A stretch of DNA of 64,000 nucleotides, taken from positions 3,782,001 through 3,846,000 of the forward strand of contig NZ_CP012938.1 of assembly GCF_001314995.1 (NCBI RefSeq), in the 5' to 3' direction. The position numbers were made by a program, and so were the translations under genes. Source of the DNA: Bacteroides ovatus. Lineage in GTDB: Bacteria > Bacteroidota > Bacteroidia > Bacteroidales > Bacteroidaceae. Positions 40,364-49,008 of the stretch are shown here, piece by piece (the first letter of the stretch is position 1; each line of letters opens with the position of its first letter). The notes below the pieces were generated by a model. It was not told the DNA's origin. It searched no databases and saw only the letters and a list, made by a program, of their open reading frames with translations.

Positions 40364-40371
40364 CAAAAATA
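40364..40371 (-). promoter_or_regulatory. Promoter -7 box of GH18 gene
   Basis: Minus strand TATTTTTG, 30 bp before the start. The rest of 40372-40560 is AT-rich with no further structure that I can see. Confidence 0.55.
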
Positions 40372-40566
40372 CGCATATCAAAAGCAAACAGATGTTCAAA
40401 AACAACTATAATACTTCCAAAAATCAACATAAAGTTTTCTATTCAGAAATTTAAAACAGATAAATATTGAATTCTCTAACATCATCCAAAGGGATAAGAA
40501 TAATATTTGCAGGTTTCTACTAAAACATAAATAAAAGAAAGAATTCCATTTTCCGCAAAAAAAGTC

Positions 40567-40574
40567 TATCTTTG
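40567..40574 (+). promoter_or_regulatory. Promoter -7 box of first AraC-type regulator
   Basis: TATCTTTG, 33 bp before the start codon. Confidence 0.55.
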
Positions 40575-40607
40575 TTCCGTTAAGATAATAAATCACGCAT
40601 AAAACTC

Positions 40608-41477
40608 ATGCCAGGAGATTCATTTTGCATACAATATACCAACTGTACGGGATGTCCAAAAAATGTTGAGAATATCCTTGTATATAGAAACTTACCTAAA
40701 GGAGAGCATATCCCCAAGGATAAGTGTACACAGAATTGTATGCTTTTTATGATAAAGGGCGAATTACTTATCAATAGCGAAGAGCATCCCGGAATAACGT
40801 TACGCGAGAGACAAATTGTTTTGCAGGCTATTGGCTCCAAGGTCGAAATACTGGCACTGACAGATGTTGAATACGTTGTCTACTGGTTCAACGAACTACC
40901 TTTGCTCTGCGAAGACCGATATAAGGAAATGATGGAACAGGCGGAAGCTCCTTTGACCTACACTCCACTGATTATGAGTGAAAGGCTTTACCACCTTGTC
41001 ACCAGTATGCCCGAATTCCTCGCTGAAGAAAACCCTTGCAGCAAGTATATCGACTTAAAATGCAAAGAACTGGTTTTCTTGATTACCAACTTCTATCCGC
41101 TGCCCCAACTGGGTTCATTCTTCTATCCGATCAGCACTTATACGGAAAGTTTCCACTATTTCGTCATGCAGAATTACAGCAACGTGAAGAACGTGGAAGA
41201 ATTTGCGCATCTGGGAGGATATACGACCACTACTTTCCGCCGACTTTTCAAAAACCTCTATGGTGTGCCCGTATACGAATGGATACTGGAAAAGAAACGG
41301 GAAGGAATCCTGGAAGACCTACAGCACACCAAAATGCGAATCACTGAAATTTGTAACAGATACGGATTCGACTCCCTGTCGCATTTCGCCCACTTTTGTA
41401 AAGACTCTTTCGGAGATACCCCACGCGCTTTACGCAAGAAAGCAGCCGGCGGTGAGAAAATCGGGAAAGTACAATAA
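40608..41477 (+). CDS. AraC-family regulator with N-terminal cysteine cluster (upstream of frdCAB)
   Basis: 289 residues. The C-terminal ~100 residues are an AraC-type double helix-turn-helix (VEEFAHLGGYTTTTFRRLF, ITEICNRYGFDSLSHFAHF). The N-terminal part looks like a small cupin-type sensor (LFMIKGELLINSEEHPG) preceded by C7, C13, C16 and C40, in the spacing C-x5-C-x2-C-x23-C. The paralogue at 45849-46688 keeps exactly these four cysteines and spacings. It is transcribed toward frdCAB, which has its own promoter 130 bp downstream. Function is unknown; a metal or redox-responsive regulator of the flanked fumarate reductase is a reasonable inference. Confidence 0.85.
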   Translation: MPGDSFCIQYTNCTGCPKNVENILVYRNLPKGEHIPKDKCTQNCMLFMIKGELLINSEEHPGITLRERQIVLQAIGSKVEILALTDVEYVVYWFNELPLLCEDRYKEMMEQAEAPLTYTPLIMSERLYHLVTSMPEFLAEENPCSKYIDLKCKELVFLITNFYPLPQLGSFFYPISTYTESFHYFVMQNYSNVKNVEEFAHLGGYTTTTFRRLFKNLYGVPVYEWILEKKREGILEDLQHTKMRITEICNRYGFDSLSHFAHFCKDSFGDTPRALRKKAAGGEKIGKVQ

Positions 41478-41611
41478 ACAGCCTCATCCTACGAATGTGC
41501 CAATCAGTTGCACCATGCGTACATACTGGCTGGCATATTGATACATTAGCGCATTGATTCATTATTAAAGAATTATTTCTTTAATTCCTTGCTCAATCAA
41601 TCTATTTCCCC

Positions 41612-41619
41612 TATTTTTG
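41612..41619 (+). promoter_or_regulatory. Promoter of frdCAB (-7 box; -33 TTG at 41589)
   Basis: TATTTTTG at 41612 with TTG at 41589-41591, a 20-bp spacer. The leader to frdC is about 60-70 nt. Confidence 0.65.
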
Positions 41620-41688
41620 CAGTCTGTAAGAGGTGTAAAACGTCGAAATTTTAGTTCTAACAATTAAATAATTTAAATTCAATCATTT

Positions 41689-42393
41689 ATGTGGTTAAGT
41701 AATTCATCTGTAGGAAGGAAAGTGGTGATGAGCGTTACCGGTATCGCCCTTGTCCTGTTTCTAACATTTCACATGGCGATGAACTTGGTTGCAATCATCT
41801 CGGCTGATGGTTACAACATGATTTGTGAGTTCCTGGGAGCAAACTGGTATGCGTTAGTGGCTACCGCAGGACTAGCCGCTCTTTTTGTGATTCACATCAT
41901 CTACGCATTCTGGCTGACAATGCAGAATCGCAAAGCGCGTGGTAGCGAACGCTATGCAGTGGTTGACAAACCAAAAACTGTAGAATGGGCATCTCAAAAC
42001 ATGTTGGTGCTGGGTCTGATCGTTATCGTAGGTCTTGGTTTGCACCTCTTCAACTTCTGGGCAAAAATGCAGTTGCCGGAACTGATGCACAACATGGGCA
42101 TGCACGCTGATACACTGACGCTGGCTTATGCCGCTAACGGTGCTTATCACATCCAGCAGACTTTCTCTAGCCCGGTTTACGTAGTTCTTTACCTCGTTTG
42201 GCTGTTTGCTTTGTGGTTCCACCTGACTCACGGTTTCTGGAGCTCTATGCAATCACTGGGATGGAACAACAAAGTATGGATCAATCGTTGGAAATGCATT
42301 TCTAACATCTATTCTACGATTGTTGTACTCGGTTTCGCACTGGTAGTAGTGGTATTCTTCGTGAAAACACTGATTTGTGGCGGTGCTTGCTAA
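41689..42393 (+). CDS. frdC: Fumarate reductase/succinate dehydrogenase cytochrome b subunit
   Basis: 234 residues with five hydrophobic membrane segments and histidines placed for haem b (LFLTFHMAMNLVA, FVIHIIYAFWL, HLFNFWAKM, WFHLTHGFW). It anchors the complex in the inner membrane and exchanges electrons with menaquinone. The B-type three-gene order C-A-B and the anaerobic host imply quinol:fumarate reduction, the end step of Bacteroides fumarate respiration that yields succinate. Codon use in all three genes is strongly biased to GCT, GGT and CGT, unlike neighbours, as in highly expressed genes. 37 bp to frdA. Confidence 0.94.
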   Translation: MWLSNSSVGRKVVMSVTGIALVLFLTFHMAMNLVAIISADGYNMICEFLGANWYALVATAGLAALFVIHIIYAFWLTMQNRKARGSERYAVVDKPKTVEWASQNMLVLGLIVIVGLGLHLFNFWAKMQLPELMHNMGMHADTLTLAYAANGAYHIQQTFSSPVYVVLYLVWLFALWFHLTHGFWSSMQSLGWNNKVWINRWKCISNIYSTIVVLGFALVVVVFFVKTLICGGAC

Positions 42394-42430
42394 ATAGTAA
42401 ATTGTAAATGATTAAATTGTAAATAATATT

Positions 42431-44410
42431 ATGATCAAGATAGATTCAAAAATTCCAGAAGGCCCGGTGGCTGAGAAATGGACCAACTATAAAGCTCACC
42501 AGAAATTGGTGAACCCCGCTAATAAACGTCGTTTGGACATCATCGTTGTGGGTACGGGTCTGGCAGGTGCTTCTGCCGCTGCTTCACTTGGTGAAATGGG
42601 TTTCAGAGTATTCAATTTCTGTATTCAGGATTCTCCCCGTCGTGCACACTCTATCGCTGCACAGGGTGGTATCAACGCTGCAAAGAACTATCAAAATGAT
42701 GGTGACTCGGTTTACCGTCTGTTCTACGATACTGTAAAAGGTGGCGACTATCGTGCCCGTGAAGCAAACGTATATCGTTTGGCTGAAGTGTCTAACGCTA
42801 TCATCGACCAATGTGTAGCACAAGGTGTTCCTTTCGCTCGCGAATACGGTGGTACACTGGACAACCGTTCTTTCGGTGGCGCACAGGTATCCCGTACTTT
42901 CTACGCTAAAGGCCAGACTGGTCAGCAGTTGCTGCTGGGTGCTTACTCTGCATTGAGCCGTCAGGTAAACGTAGGTACTGTTAAACTGTATACCCGCTAT
43001 GAAATGCAGGATGTTGTCATCGTTGACGGACGTGCCCGCGGTATCATCGCAAAAAATCTTGTAACAGGCGAATTGGAACGTTTCGCTGCTCACGCTGTAG
43101 TAATCGCTACTGGTGGCTATGGTAACGCTTACTTCCTGTCTACTAACGCTATGGGTTGTAACTGTACAGCTGCTATCTCTTGCTACCGCAAGGGTGCTGT
43201 ATTCGCTAACCCTGCTTACGTTCAGATTCACCCGACTTGTATTCCGGTACATGGCGACAAGCAGTCTAAGCTGACTTTGATGTCTGAATCTCTCCGTAAC
43301 GACGGTCGTATCTGGGTTCCGAAGAAAAAAGAAGATGCTGTGAAACTTCAGAAAGGCGAAATCAAAGGAAGTGATATTCCTGAAGAAGACCGCGACTATT
43401 ACTTGGAACGCCGCTATCCGGCATTCGGTAACCTGGTTCCGCGTGACGTTGCCAGCCGTGCCGCTAAAGAACGTTGCGACGCTGGTTTCGGTGTAAACAA
43501 CACAGGTTTGGCCGTATTCCTCGACTTCTCTGAAGCTATCAACCGTTTGGGTATCGACGTTGTTCTTCAACGTTATGGTAACCTCTTCGATATGTACGAA
43601 GAAATCACTGACGTTAATCCGGGCGAACTGGCTAAAGAAATCAGTGGTGTGAAATATTATAACCCGATGATGATTTATCCGGCTATCCACTATACAATGG
43701 GTGGTATCTGGGTAGACTACGAACTGCAAACCACTATCAAGGGTCTGTTCGCTATCGGTGAATGTAACTTCTCCGACCACGGTGCAAACCGCCTCGGTGC
43801 TTCTGCATTGATGCAAGGTTTGGCTGACGGTTACTTCGTATTGCCTTACACTATCCAAAACTATCTGGCAGACCAGATCACTGTTCCTCGTTTCTCTACC
43901 GATCTTCCTGAATTTGCTGAAGCTGAAAAAGCAGTTCAAGCTAAGATCGACAAGTTCATGAGCATCCAGGGTAAAGAATCTGTTGATTCTATCCACAAGA
44001 AACTGGGTCATGTCATGTGGGAATATGTAGGTATGGGACGTACGGCAGAAGGCCTGAAGAAAGGTATCGCCGAACTGAAAGAAATCCGCAAGGAATTCGA
44101 AACGAACTTGTTTATCCCCGGTTCTAAGGAAGGTATGAACGTAGAGCTTGACAAAGCAATCCGTCTGTACGACTTCATCACTATGGGTGAGCTTGTTGCT
44201 TACGATGCATTGAACCGTAACGAAAGTTGTGGTGGTCACTTCCGTGAAGAATACCAGACTGAAGAAGGAGAAGCAAAACGTGATGACGAAAACTTCTTCT
44301 ATGTAGCATGCTGGGAATATCAAGGTGATGATGAAAAGGCTCCGGTATTGCACAAAGAACCGCTGGTATACGAAGCTATCAAGGTTCAGACTCGTAACTA
44401 CAAGAGCTAA
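42431..44410 (+). CDS. frdA: Fumarate reductase/succinate dehydrogenase flavoprotein subunit
   Basis: 659 residues. FAD-binding Rossmann motif [18 protein letters not shown] near residue 37, and H73 in [17 protein letters not shown] is the expected site of covalent FAD attachment. Substrate-site segments [22 protein letters not shown] and [14 protein letters not shown] are present. It carries out fumarate/succinate interconversion on the cytoplasmic face. Codon bias is strong (GCT, GGT, CGT). A 589-codon open frame lies antisense to it (42584-44353) and is a by-product of this codon bias. Confidence 0.97.
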   Translation: MIKIDSKIPEGPVAEKWTNYKAHQKLVNPANKRRLDIIVVGTGLAGASAAASLGEMGFRVFNFCIQDSPRRAHSIAAQGGINAAKNYQNDGDSVYRLFYDTVKGGDYRAREANVYRLAEVSNAIIDQCVAQGVPFAREYGGTLDNRSFGGAQVSRTFYAKGQTGQQLLLGAYSALSRQVNVGTVKLYTRYEMQDVVIVDGRARGIIAKNLVTGELERFAAHAVVIATGGYGNAYFLSTNAMGCNCTAAISCYRKGAVFANPAYVQIHPTCIPVHGDKQSKLTLMSESLRNDGRIWVPKKKEDAVKLQKGEIKGSDIPEEDRDYYLERRYPAFGNLVPRDVASRAAKERCDAGFGVNNTGLAVFLDFSEAINRLGIDVVLQRYGNLFDMYEEITDVNPGELAKEISGVKYYNPMMIYPAIHYTMGGIWVDYELQTTIKGLFAIGECNFSDHGANRLGASALMQGLADGYFVLPYTIQNYLADQITVPRFSTDLPEFAEAEKAVQAKIDKFMSIQGKESVDSIHKKLGHVMWEYVGMGRTAEGLKKGIAELKEIRKEFETNLFIPGSKEGMNVELDKAIRLYDFITMGELVAYDALNRNESCGGHFREEYQTEEGEAKRDDENFFYVACWEYQGDDEKAPVLHKEPLVYEAIKVQTRNYKS

Positions 44411-44446
44411 TCGGTGAAGTTAAACATTTAAAAGAATTAGAAGAAA

Positions 44447-45202
44447 ATGGATAAAAATATATCATTTACACTGAAGGTATGGCGCCAAGCTGGTCCGAAA
44501 GCTAAAGGTGCTTTTGAAACCTACCAAATGAAAGATATCCCCGGTGATACTTCCTTCCTCGAAATGCTGGATATTCTGAACGAACAGCTCATCAGCGAAA
44601 GAAAAGAACCGGTAGTATTCGATCATGACTGCCGCGAAGGTATCTGCGGTATGTGTTCTCTTTACATCAACGGACACCCGCACGGTCCTGCAACAGGTGC
44701 TACTACTTGCCAGATCTATATGCGTCGTTTCAACGACGGTGATACCATCACTGTTGAACCTTGGCGTTCGGCTGGTTTCCCTGTCATCAAAGACTTGATG
44801 GTAGACCGTACTGCATACGACAAGATTATGCAAGCTGGTGGTTATGTAAGCGTACGCACAGGTGCTCCGCAGGATGCTAACGCTATCCTGATCGCGAAAC
44901 CTATCGCTGACGAAGCTATGGATGCTGCTTCTTGTATCGGTTGCGGTGCTTGTGTAGCTGCATGTAAGAATGGTTCTGCTATGTTGTTCGTTTCTGCAAA
45001 AGTCAGCCAGTTGAACTTGCTGCCGCAAGGTAAACCGGAAGCTTTGCGTCGTGCAAAAGCTATGTTGTCAAAGATGGATGAACTGGGATTCGGTAACTGT
45101 ACAAACACTCGTGCTTGTGAAGCTGAATGTCCGAAAAATATTTCTATCAGCAACATCGCTCGCTTGAACCGCGACTTCATCATCGCAAAATTAAAAGACT
45201 AG
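44447..45202 (+). CDS. frdB: Fumarate reductase/succinate dehydrogenase iron-sulfur subunit
   Basis: 251 residues. N-terminal ferredoxin domain with the [2Fe-2S] cysteines in [16 protein letters not shown] and the later TTCQIY; C-terminal domain with [15 protein letters not shown] and [14 protein letters not shown], giving the cysteines of the [4Fe-4S] and [3Fe-4S] clusters. It passes electrons between FrdC and FrdA. Last gene of the operon, followed by a hairpin at 45249-45285. Confidence 0.97.
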   Translation: MDKNISFTLKVWRQAGPKAKGAFETYQMKDIPGDTSFLEMLDILNEQLISERKEPVVFDHDCREGICGMCSLYINGHPHGPATGATTCQIYMRRFNDGDTITVEPWRSAGFPVIKDLMVDRTAYDKIMQAGGYVSVRTGAPQDANAILIAKPIADEAMDAASCIGCGACVAACKNGSAMLFVSAKVSQLNLLPQGKPEALRRAKAMLSKMDELGFGNCTNTRACEAECPKNISISNIARLNRDFIIAKLKD

Positions 45203-45248
45203 AAATTGCTAGATTTCAATAGCGAGAGCTTAATTTGATTAATGACAG

Positions 45249-45285
45249 AATCCCCTGCCGGCTAGTCCGACAGGGGATTTCTTTA
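45249..45285 (+). terminator. Terminator after frdB
   Basis: AATCCCCTG at 45249-45257 pairs with CAGGGGATT at 45271-45279, with inner CGG/CCG and a 5-nt loop; then TCTTT. One internal mismatch on the plus strand becomes G-U on the minus strand, so it may also serve the convergent AraC-type gene. Confidence 0.7.
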
Positions 45286-45620
45286 TGTATGAGTAGATCA
45301 CAATTATTATTAATACGGATCAGTAACATGAACTTTTAATTCATAAGTTTCACCGATTTCACCTTATAGCCAGAACTGTTATGAATGAGAGAATTACGGG
45401 TGAAAGCGAGGATTGAAATAAGGTAAAATCATTCATTACCGCTTTCACCTGTCTTATTAAAATATCCCTTGAGCTAAAACAATTATCATTATAGCTAATC
45501 CGGATATGCTTATAGCAAATCCGCTTTCAGGTGTTAATGAGTGAACTGTGCGGATGTAATACTTTGGCCGACAGGTCTTAACACCTTAGTTCTCATGTGT
45601 TAATACTTGAGTTGTTGCAT

Positions 45621-45708
45621 CTATATATCCAGCATCTTGGAGCTATATATCCAACACCTTGAAGCTATATATCCAACACTTTGGATCTATATGTCCAACA
45701 GTCGGTAT
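45621..45708. repeat. Four tandem 22-bp repeats
   Basis: Units start at 45621, 45643, 45665 and 45687 with core CTATATATCCAACACCTTG; the fourth is more diverged. There are no spacers, so it is not a CRISPR array. Period 22 is about two helical turns. Confidence 0.8.
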
Positions 45709-45848
45709 GAATAAACTCAATAGGTGAAACCGGGAAGGTTCAGTTTCACCTGAATTTCTCCCTTGCTTTCACCCGCTGTTACCTTATTCATCGGCATTTA
45801 GAGAATTGGATGAAACCGGTGAACCGCAGTTATCTTACATAGTTGCAT

Positions 45849-46688
45849 TTATGAAATGTCTTGCCTACGTAAATTACGTGGAGAGGCACCAAAAGATTTC
45901 TTGCAGAAATTAGAAAAATGGGGTAAAGATTCAAAACCATATTTATAGCATATCTCCGAGATGCTATATTCAGAGTTGTTCAAGTCGTCCAGAATGCCCT
46001 CTTTACGTCTCGCCAGCATCCATTCATAAACAGGTTCATGAAAGACGTTATTGAAGATACGACGGAATGTACTAAGAGTATATCCACCCAATTGTGCCAG
46101 TTCTTCCACAGTCTTTACTTTCTTATAGTTTTGAATAACGAAATATTGGAAACTGTTTACATATTTAGAGAGTGGATGCACCAAGCTCGAAAGATCATAA
46201 TCGGAATAATAGTATCCCAACACGAACGCTAATTCTTTTCGTTTCAGAGATAGCAAATCCCGACAGACTTTATCTCCTTTCAAATAAGTAATAGACCCAT
46301 TGAGGAAATATTGCAGTTCTGGAATTATTTTTAATGGAGTATAAATAAGTGGAGGAGATATTTCCTTCATGATATGATTGAAACGGAAATCACAAAACAG
46401 TTCGGGCTGGATAAAACGATAATAAATACACTCACATTCAGTCATAGCAAGCATCTCAAACATAGAACCAATAGCCTGAAGGATAAATTCACCTCCCTTA
46501 AGCATTGTCCCTGCATATTCCTTACTATTGACCAGTATTTCTCCCTTCATCAAAAAAAGGATAAGATTTTCTTCACACTTTTGAGCCGGTTTATGAAAAC
46601 CACGCTGATAAATCACATGAGTAATAGCATTACTCACCGCTTTTGGACATATTTGACAATCCCAGATTCCTTGACAAATAGATGGCAT
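45849..46688 (-). CDS. AraC-family regulator with N-terminal cysteine cluster (downstream of frdCAB)
   Basis: 279 residues, a full-length paralogue of the regulator at 40608-41477. Shared blocks include LFLMKGEILVNSKEYAG, FQYFVIQNYKKVKTVEELA, GGYTLSTFRRIF and ISEICYKYGFESLPHFSNF. C5, C11, C14 and C38 repeat the C-x5-C-x2-C-x23-C pattern of the other copy. The C-terminal double helix-turn-helix is complete. It is convergent to frdB across the repeat-bearing spacer and has its own -7 box. Role unknown; the symmetrical placement around frdCAB suggests a linked function. Confidence 0.85.
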   Translation of the reverse strand: MPSICQGIWDCQICPKAVSNAITHVIYQRGFHKPAQKCEENLILFLMKGEILVNSKEYAGTMLKGGEFILQAIGSMFEMLAMTECECIYYRFIQPELFCDFRFNHIMKEISPPLIYTPLKIIPELQYFLNGSITYLKGDKVCRDLLSLKRKELAFVLGYYYSDYDLSSLVHPLSKYVNSFQYFVIQNYKKVKTVEELAQLGGYTLSTFRRIFNNVFHEPVYEWMLARRKEGILDDLNNSEYSISEICYKYGFESLPHFSNFCKKSFGASPRNLRRQDIS

Positions 46689-46723
46689 ACGCTGACTGTG
46701 TTTGTTTTTGTTTATGCTGCCAG

Positions 46724-46731
46724 CAAAAATA
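46724..46731 (-). promoter_or_regulatory. Promoter -7 box of second AraC-type regulator
   Basis: Minus strand TATTTTTG, 35 bp before the start codon. Confidence 0.55.
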
Positions 46732-46754
46732 TATGAAATCTTTCATATTGCCAT

Positions 46755-46813
46755 AAAAAAAGAGAGAAAAGTGAAAAAGAGGTTGAAGAGAGGAGGAGGA
46801 AAAAAAGAAAAAA
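46755..46813 (+). other. 59-nt polypurine tract
   Basis: 56 of 59 plus-strand bases are A or G. It lies upstream of the second AraC-type promoter and has no coding potential. Such a tract could form triplex DNA or simply be a low-complexity spacer. Confidence 0.5.
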
Positions 46814-46861
46814 CATAATTTCAATCTAAACCAACATTCAATTTAGCTTTTTTAAACAAGA

Positions 46862-46894
46862 ATTCCCAGCTTGTTCTTTGGAAAAGCTGGGAAT
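46862..46894 (-). terminator. Terminator of fimbrial operon
   Basis: ATTCCCAGCTT at 46862-46872 and its exact complement at 46884-46894, 11-nt loop. The minus-strand RNA continues UCUUGUUU after the stem, 48 bp past the fimbrillin stop. Confidence 0.75.
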
Positions 46895-46941
46895 CCGAAA
46901 ATAGCAACTTAATTTTTCAGTGTAAGAATACTTATACTAAC

Positions 46942-47943
46942 TCATTTAGCAGTTTCTGCATCTTCTGATGTAGAATTCCAATTACTAACATTTGTATCAA
47001 TACCAACATTAGACGCACCAGCAGGCAGTGTCAATACATACAATACATTCTGGCCTAATGTCCACTTCGCATTATCAGGAAGAGTTACTGTTTTAGTCCC
47101 CTTAAACACCTCCATACTACCTTGTTCTGTAGAATATGTTATTGATATAATTTTTCCACCAACTTCTTGAGGAAATAACATCCAAGAAGCATTAGCACCA
47201 GCTAATGAATAATACTCCTTATTTTCAACCTTAGTTGATGATTGCTTCACATTATAAATATAAGAAGCATCAGAAGCATTAGTCAAATTCCATTCACCAT
47301 CAGCGTTATTAAAACTATATATACCTGTTCCACCTTTAACATTAGCTACACTAATACCAGTCACTTTATAAGTAAGATTTGGGTCTCCAGGAATAAATGC
47401 AAAATTAATACGAGTTAGAACATGTTTAAAATCTAAGGTCAATCTACCATCAGTTACCCCCTGTGTCTCTGAAGTTACATCAGTCGCGTGTGCAACAACT
47501 AAATCTTTTTGAGCTGCAGGAGTATCATCAACAGCAAAAGAAATTGTAGGATAGCCAGTAGATGGAAGAGAGTAAGACGTAGGATCCGTTGTCGGGTATG
47601 CAAAAAATTGTACTTTCTTTCCTGAACTTATCGATGGCCAATAATATATTCCCTTATCGGTAGTAGTCCAAGGTGCAGCAGCATTATCTCTTGTATATGA
47701 GATTCCATCCATGTATACATCTCCTCCTAAAGCAGCTAATCCATCATAGGCTGCAGCTGTGACATAAGAGTTCACTGTAAATCCTAAAAAATTATCACCA
47801 GTTGTATCTGCAGCTCTTGTAGCTTTCTTTACTACTGAAGTAAAATCAATCTTTGTTTGTTGATTCGGAGCATCAAATTCTTCATTCTGTGAGCAACCTG
47901 TAATTGCTAAAGCAGTTGTAACTGCCAATAAAATCTTCTTCAT
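46942..47943 (-). CDS. Fimbrillin-family (Mfa-like) lipoprotein
   Basis: 333 residues. Lipobox TALAITGC with C17, then a cluster KATRAAD where R43 resembles the trypsin-like or gingipain-type processing site of Bacteroidales fimbrillins. Two beta domains follow (for example GIYYWPSISSGKKVQFFAYP, LTLDFKHVLTRINFAFI), typical of Mfa1/FimA-like proteins. The C-terminal end VGIDTNVSNWN is the usual fimbrillin tail. It is the last gene of a three-gene operon and likely the shaft or tip subunit of a surface fimbria. Confidence 0.85.
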   Translation of the reverse strand: MKKILLAVTTALAITGCSQNEEFDAPNQQTKIDFTSVVKKATRAADTTGDNFLGFTVNSYVTAAAYDGLAALGGDVYMDGISYTRDNAAAPWTTTDKGIYYWPSISSGKKVQFFAYPTTDPTSYSLPSTGYPTISFAVDDTPAAQKDLVVAHATDVTSETQGVTDGRLTLDFKHVLTRINFAFIPGDPNLTYKVTGISVANVKGGTGIYSFNNADGEWNLTNASDASYIYNVKQSSTKVENKEYYSLAGANASWMLFPQEVGGKIISITYSTEQGSMEVFKGTKTVTLPDNAKWTLGQNVLYVLTLPAGASNVGIDTNVSNWNSTSEDAETAK

Positions 47944-47997
47944 AACTGTATTTTTTTAAGTTTATAATATTGTTATATTTTGTTTATAGCATCTATT

Positions 47998-48999
47998 TCA
48001 ATTCACGGGTAACTCAACATTATCTTCGGGTCCCCATCCATCAACATTGCCGCCCATTCCTCCACCTCCATCAGGATTCGGTGGTGTTTCCGGCTTATCA
48101 ACCTCAATCTTATCATCAGGCGGTAACTCAATCTCCGGTGGTGGGGTTGGCTTTCCATCTTCCCCTGTTCCAGCATTTTCAAGTGTACCTATTATTTCAG
48201 TAACATCAATTGTTGCTTCCTGAACTGTATTATCTGTTTTGATAAATTTCAATATTAATATTATAGCACCTTTCTCACTAGAAGTTTCTCTCTCTGATGT
48301 TGACATTCGCGTCGGCATTGTCATTTCCTTTACTTGTTTGAAAGCGGTGAAAAATGCCGTTACCTTATTATCTCCCTTCTTTACCTCAAAGTAGATAGGT
48401 TGTGAGCTACACACTCCACGACCTTTGCCTATACAGTAACAATCGGATAATCCATCAATGCTTCCTACCACTGTTGCAACATACTCCAAACCTTTAGCCT
48501 CTACTGCAAAAGAATATTTTTTCACCACAGATTCCAACTTCCAGTCTAAGCGAAGCACTTCTTCACTCTTCTCTATTTTCAGCTCATCTATATTCAACAC
48601 ATACAATGAATCCGGTGACCAAACCATCTTTTCCGTTCCTTCAATCCCTAAACCATTGCAGTTTCCCGTGTAGGCTTCTATCGTTTCATAGGACTCTTCA
48701 CCCCTGATTCGTATAGATTCCGTGTTATAGTTGTAGACTACTACCGAATACCGTCCCGGAGGAACTTTCATTTCTCCGCCTCGTACCGAAAGGTACTTAT
48801 CTACTTTCCTGCCATCCCCGTTCTTCGGATAAAAAATCACCCGAACTCCCTCCGGCAGTTGATCTGTCACTCCATCCCAATCCAGCTTTATATCTACCCC
48901 ACTTACGGGATAATCATCCAATATATCGCGACGGCTACATCCAGTTAGCATCAGCAGCGAGGACAAAAGCACAAGAAACCCATATCTTGTATTTCGCAT
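47998..48999 (-). CDS. DUF5119-type lipoprotein, probable fimbrial anchor/accessory
   Basis: 333 residues with lipidation C21 (LLMLTGCSRRD). The N-terminal two thirds resemble the DUF5119/FimB-Mfa2 type (VDIKLDWDGVTDQLPEGVRV, PPGRYSVVVYNYNTE). The C-terminal ~60 residues are a proline- and acid-rich tail (PPPEIELPPDDKIEVDKP) rich in glycine at the end. It lies 54 bp before the fimbrillin gene and 9 bp after the DUF3575 gene. Such proteins anchor or start fimbriae in the outer membrane. Confidence 0.75.
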   Translation of the reverse strand: MRNTRYGFLVLLSSLLMLTGCSRRDILDDYPVSGVDIKLDWDGVTDQLPEGVRVIFYPKNGDGRKVDKYLSVRGGEMKVPPGRYSVVVYNYNTESIRIRGEESYETIEAYTGNCNGLGIEGTEKMVWSPDSLYVLNIDELKIEKSEEVLRLDWKLESVVKKYSFAVEAKGLEYVATVVGSIDGLSDCYCIGKGRGVCSSQPIYFEVKKGDNKVTAFFTAFKQVKEMTMPTRMSTSERETSSEKGAIILILKFIKTDNTVQEATIDVTEIIGTLENAGTGEDGKPTPPPEIELPPDDKIEVDKPETPPNPDGGGGMGGNVDGWGPEDNVELPVN

Positions 49000-49008
49000 T
49001 ACGCCCTC

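Larger units (their letters stand above)
45203..45848. other. 646-bp intergenic spacer with repeats, no gene
   Basis: After the frd terminator the spacer holds scattered TTTCACC motifs in both orientations (plus sense at 45348, 45357, 45443, 45744, 45767; complement GGTGAAA at 45399 and 45723, with a further variant near 45810) and four 22-bp tandem repeats. No open frame of note is seen. It ends at the stop of the minus-strand AraC-type gene. Confidence 0.7.

Noticed and set aside
42584..44353. 589-codon open frame antisense to frdA
   Set aside because: It is explained by the strong GCT/GGT/CGT codon bias of frdA, which removes stops on the other strand. The translation is low-complexity (S, T, V, F rich) and has no domain.
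44462..45028. 188-codon open frame antisense to frdB
   Set aside because: Same cause as for frdA; the frdB iron-sulfur motifs show the plus strand is coding.
45621..45708. Possible CRISPR array
   Set aside because: The 22-bp units are directly joined without spacers, and no cas genes are present.
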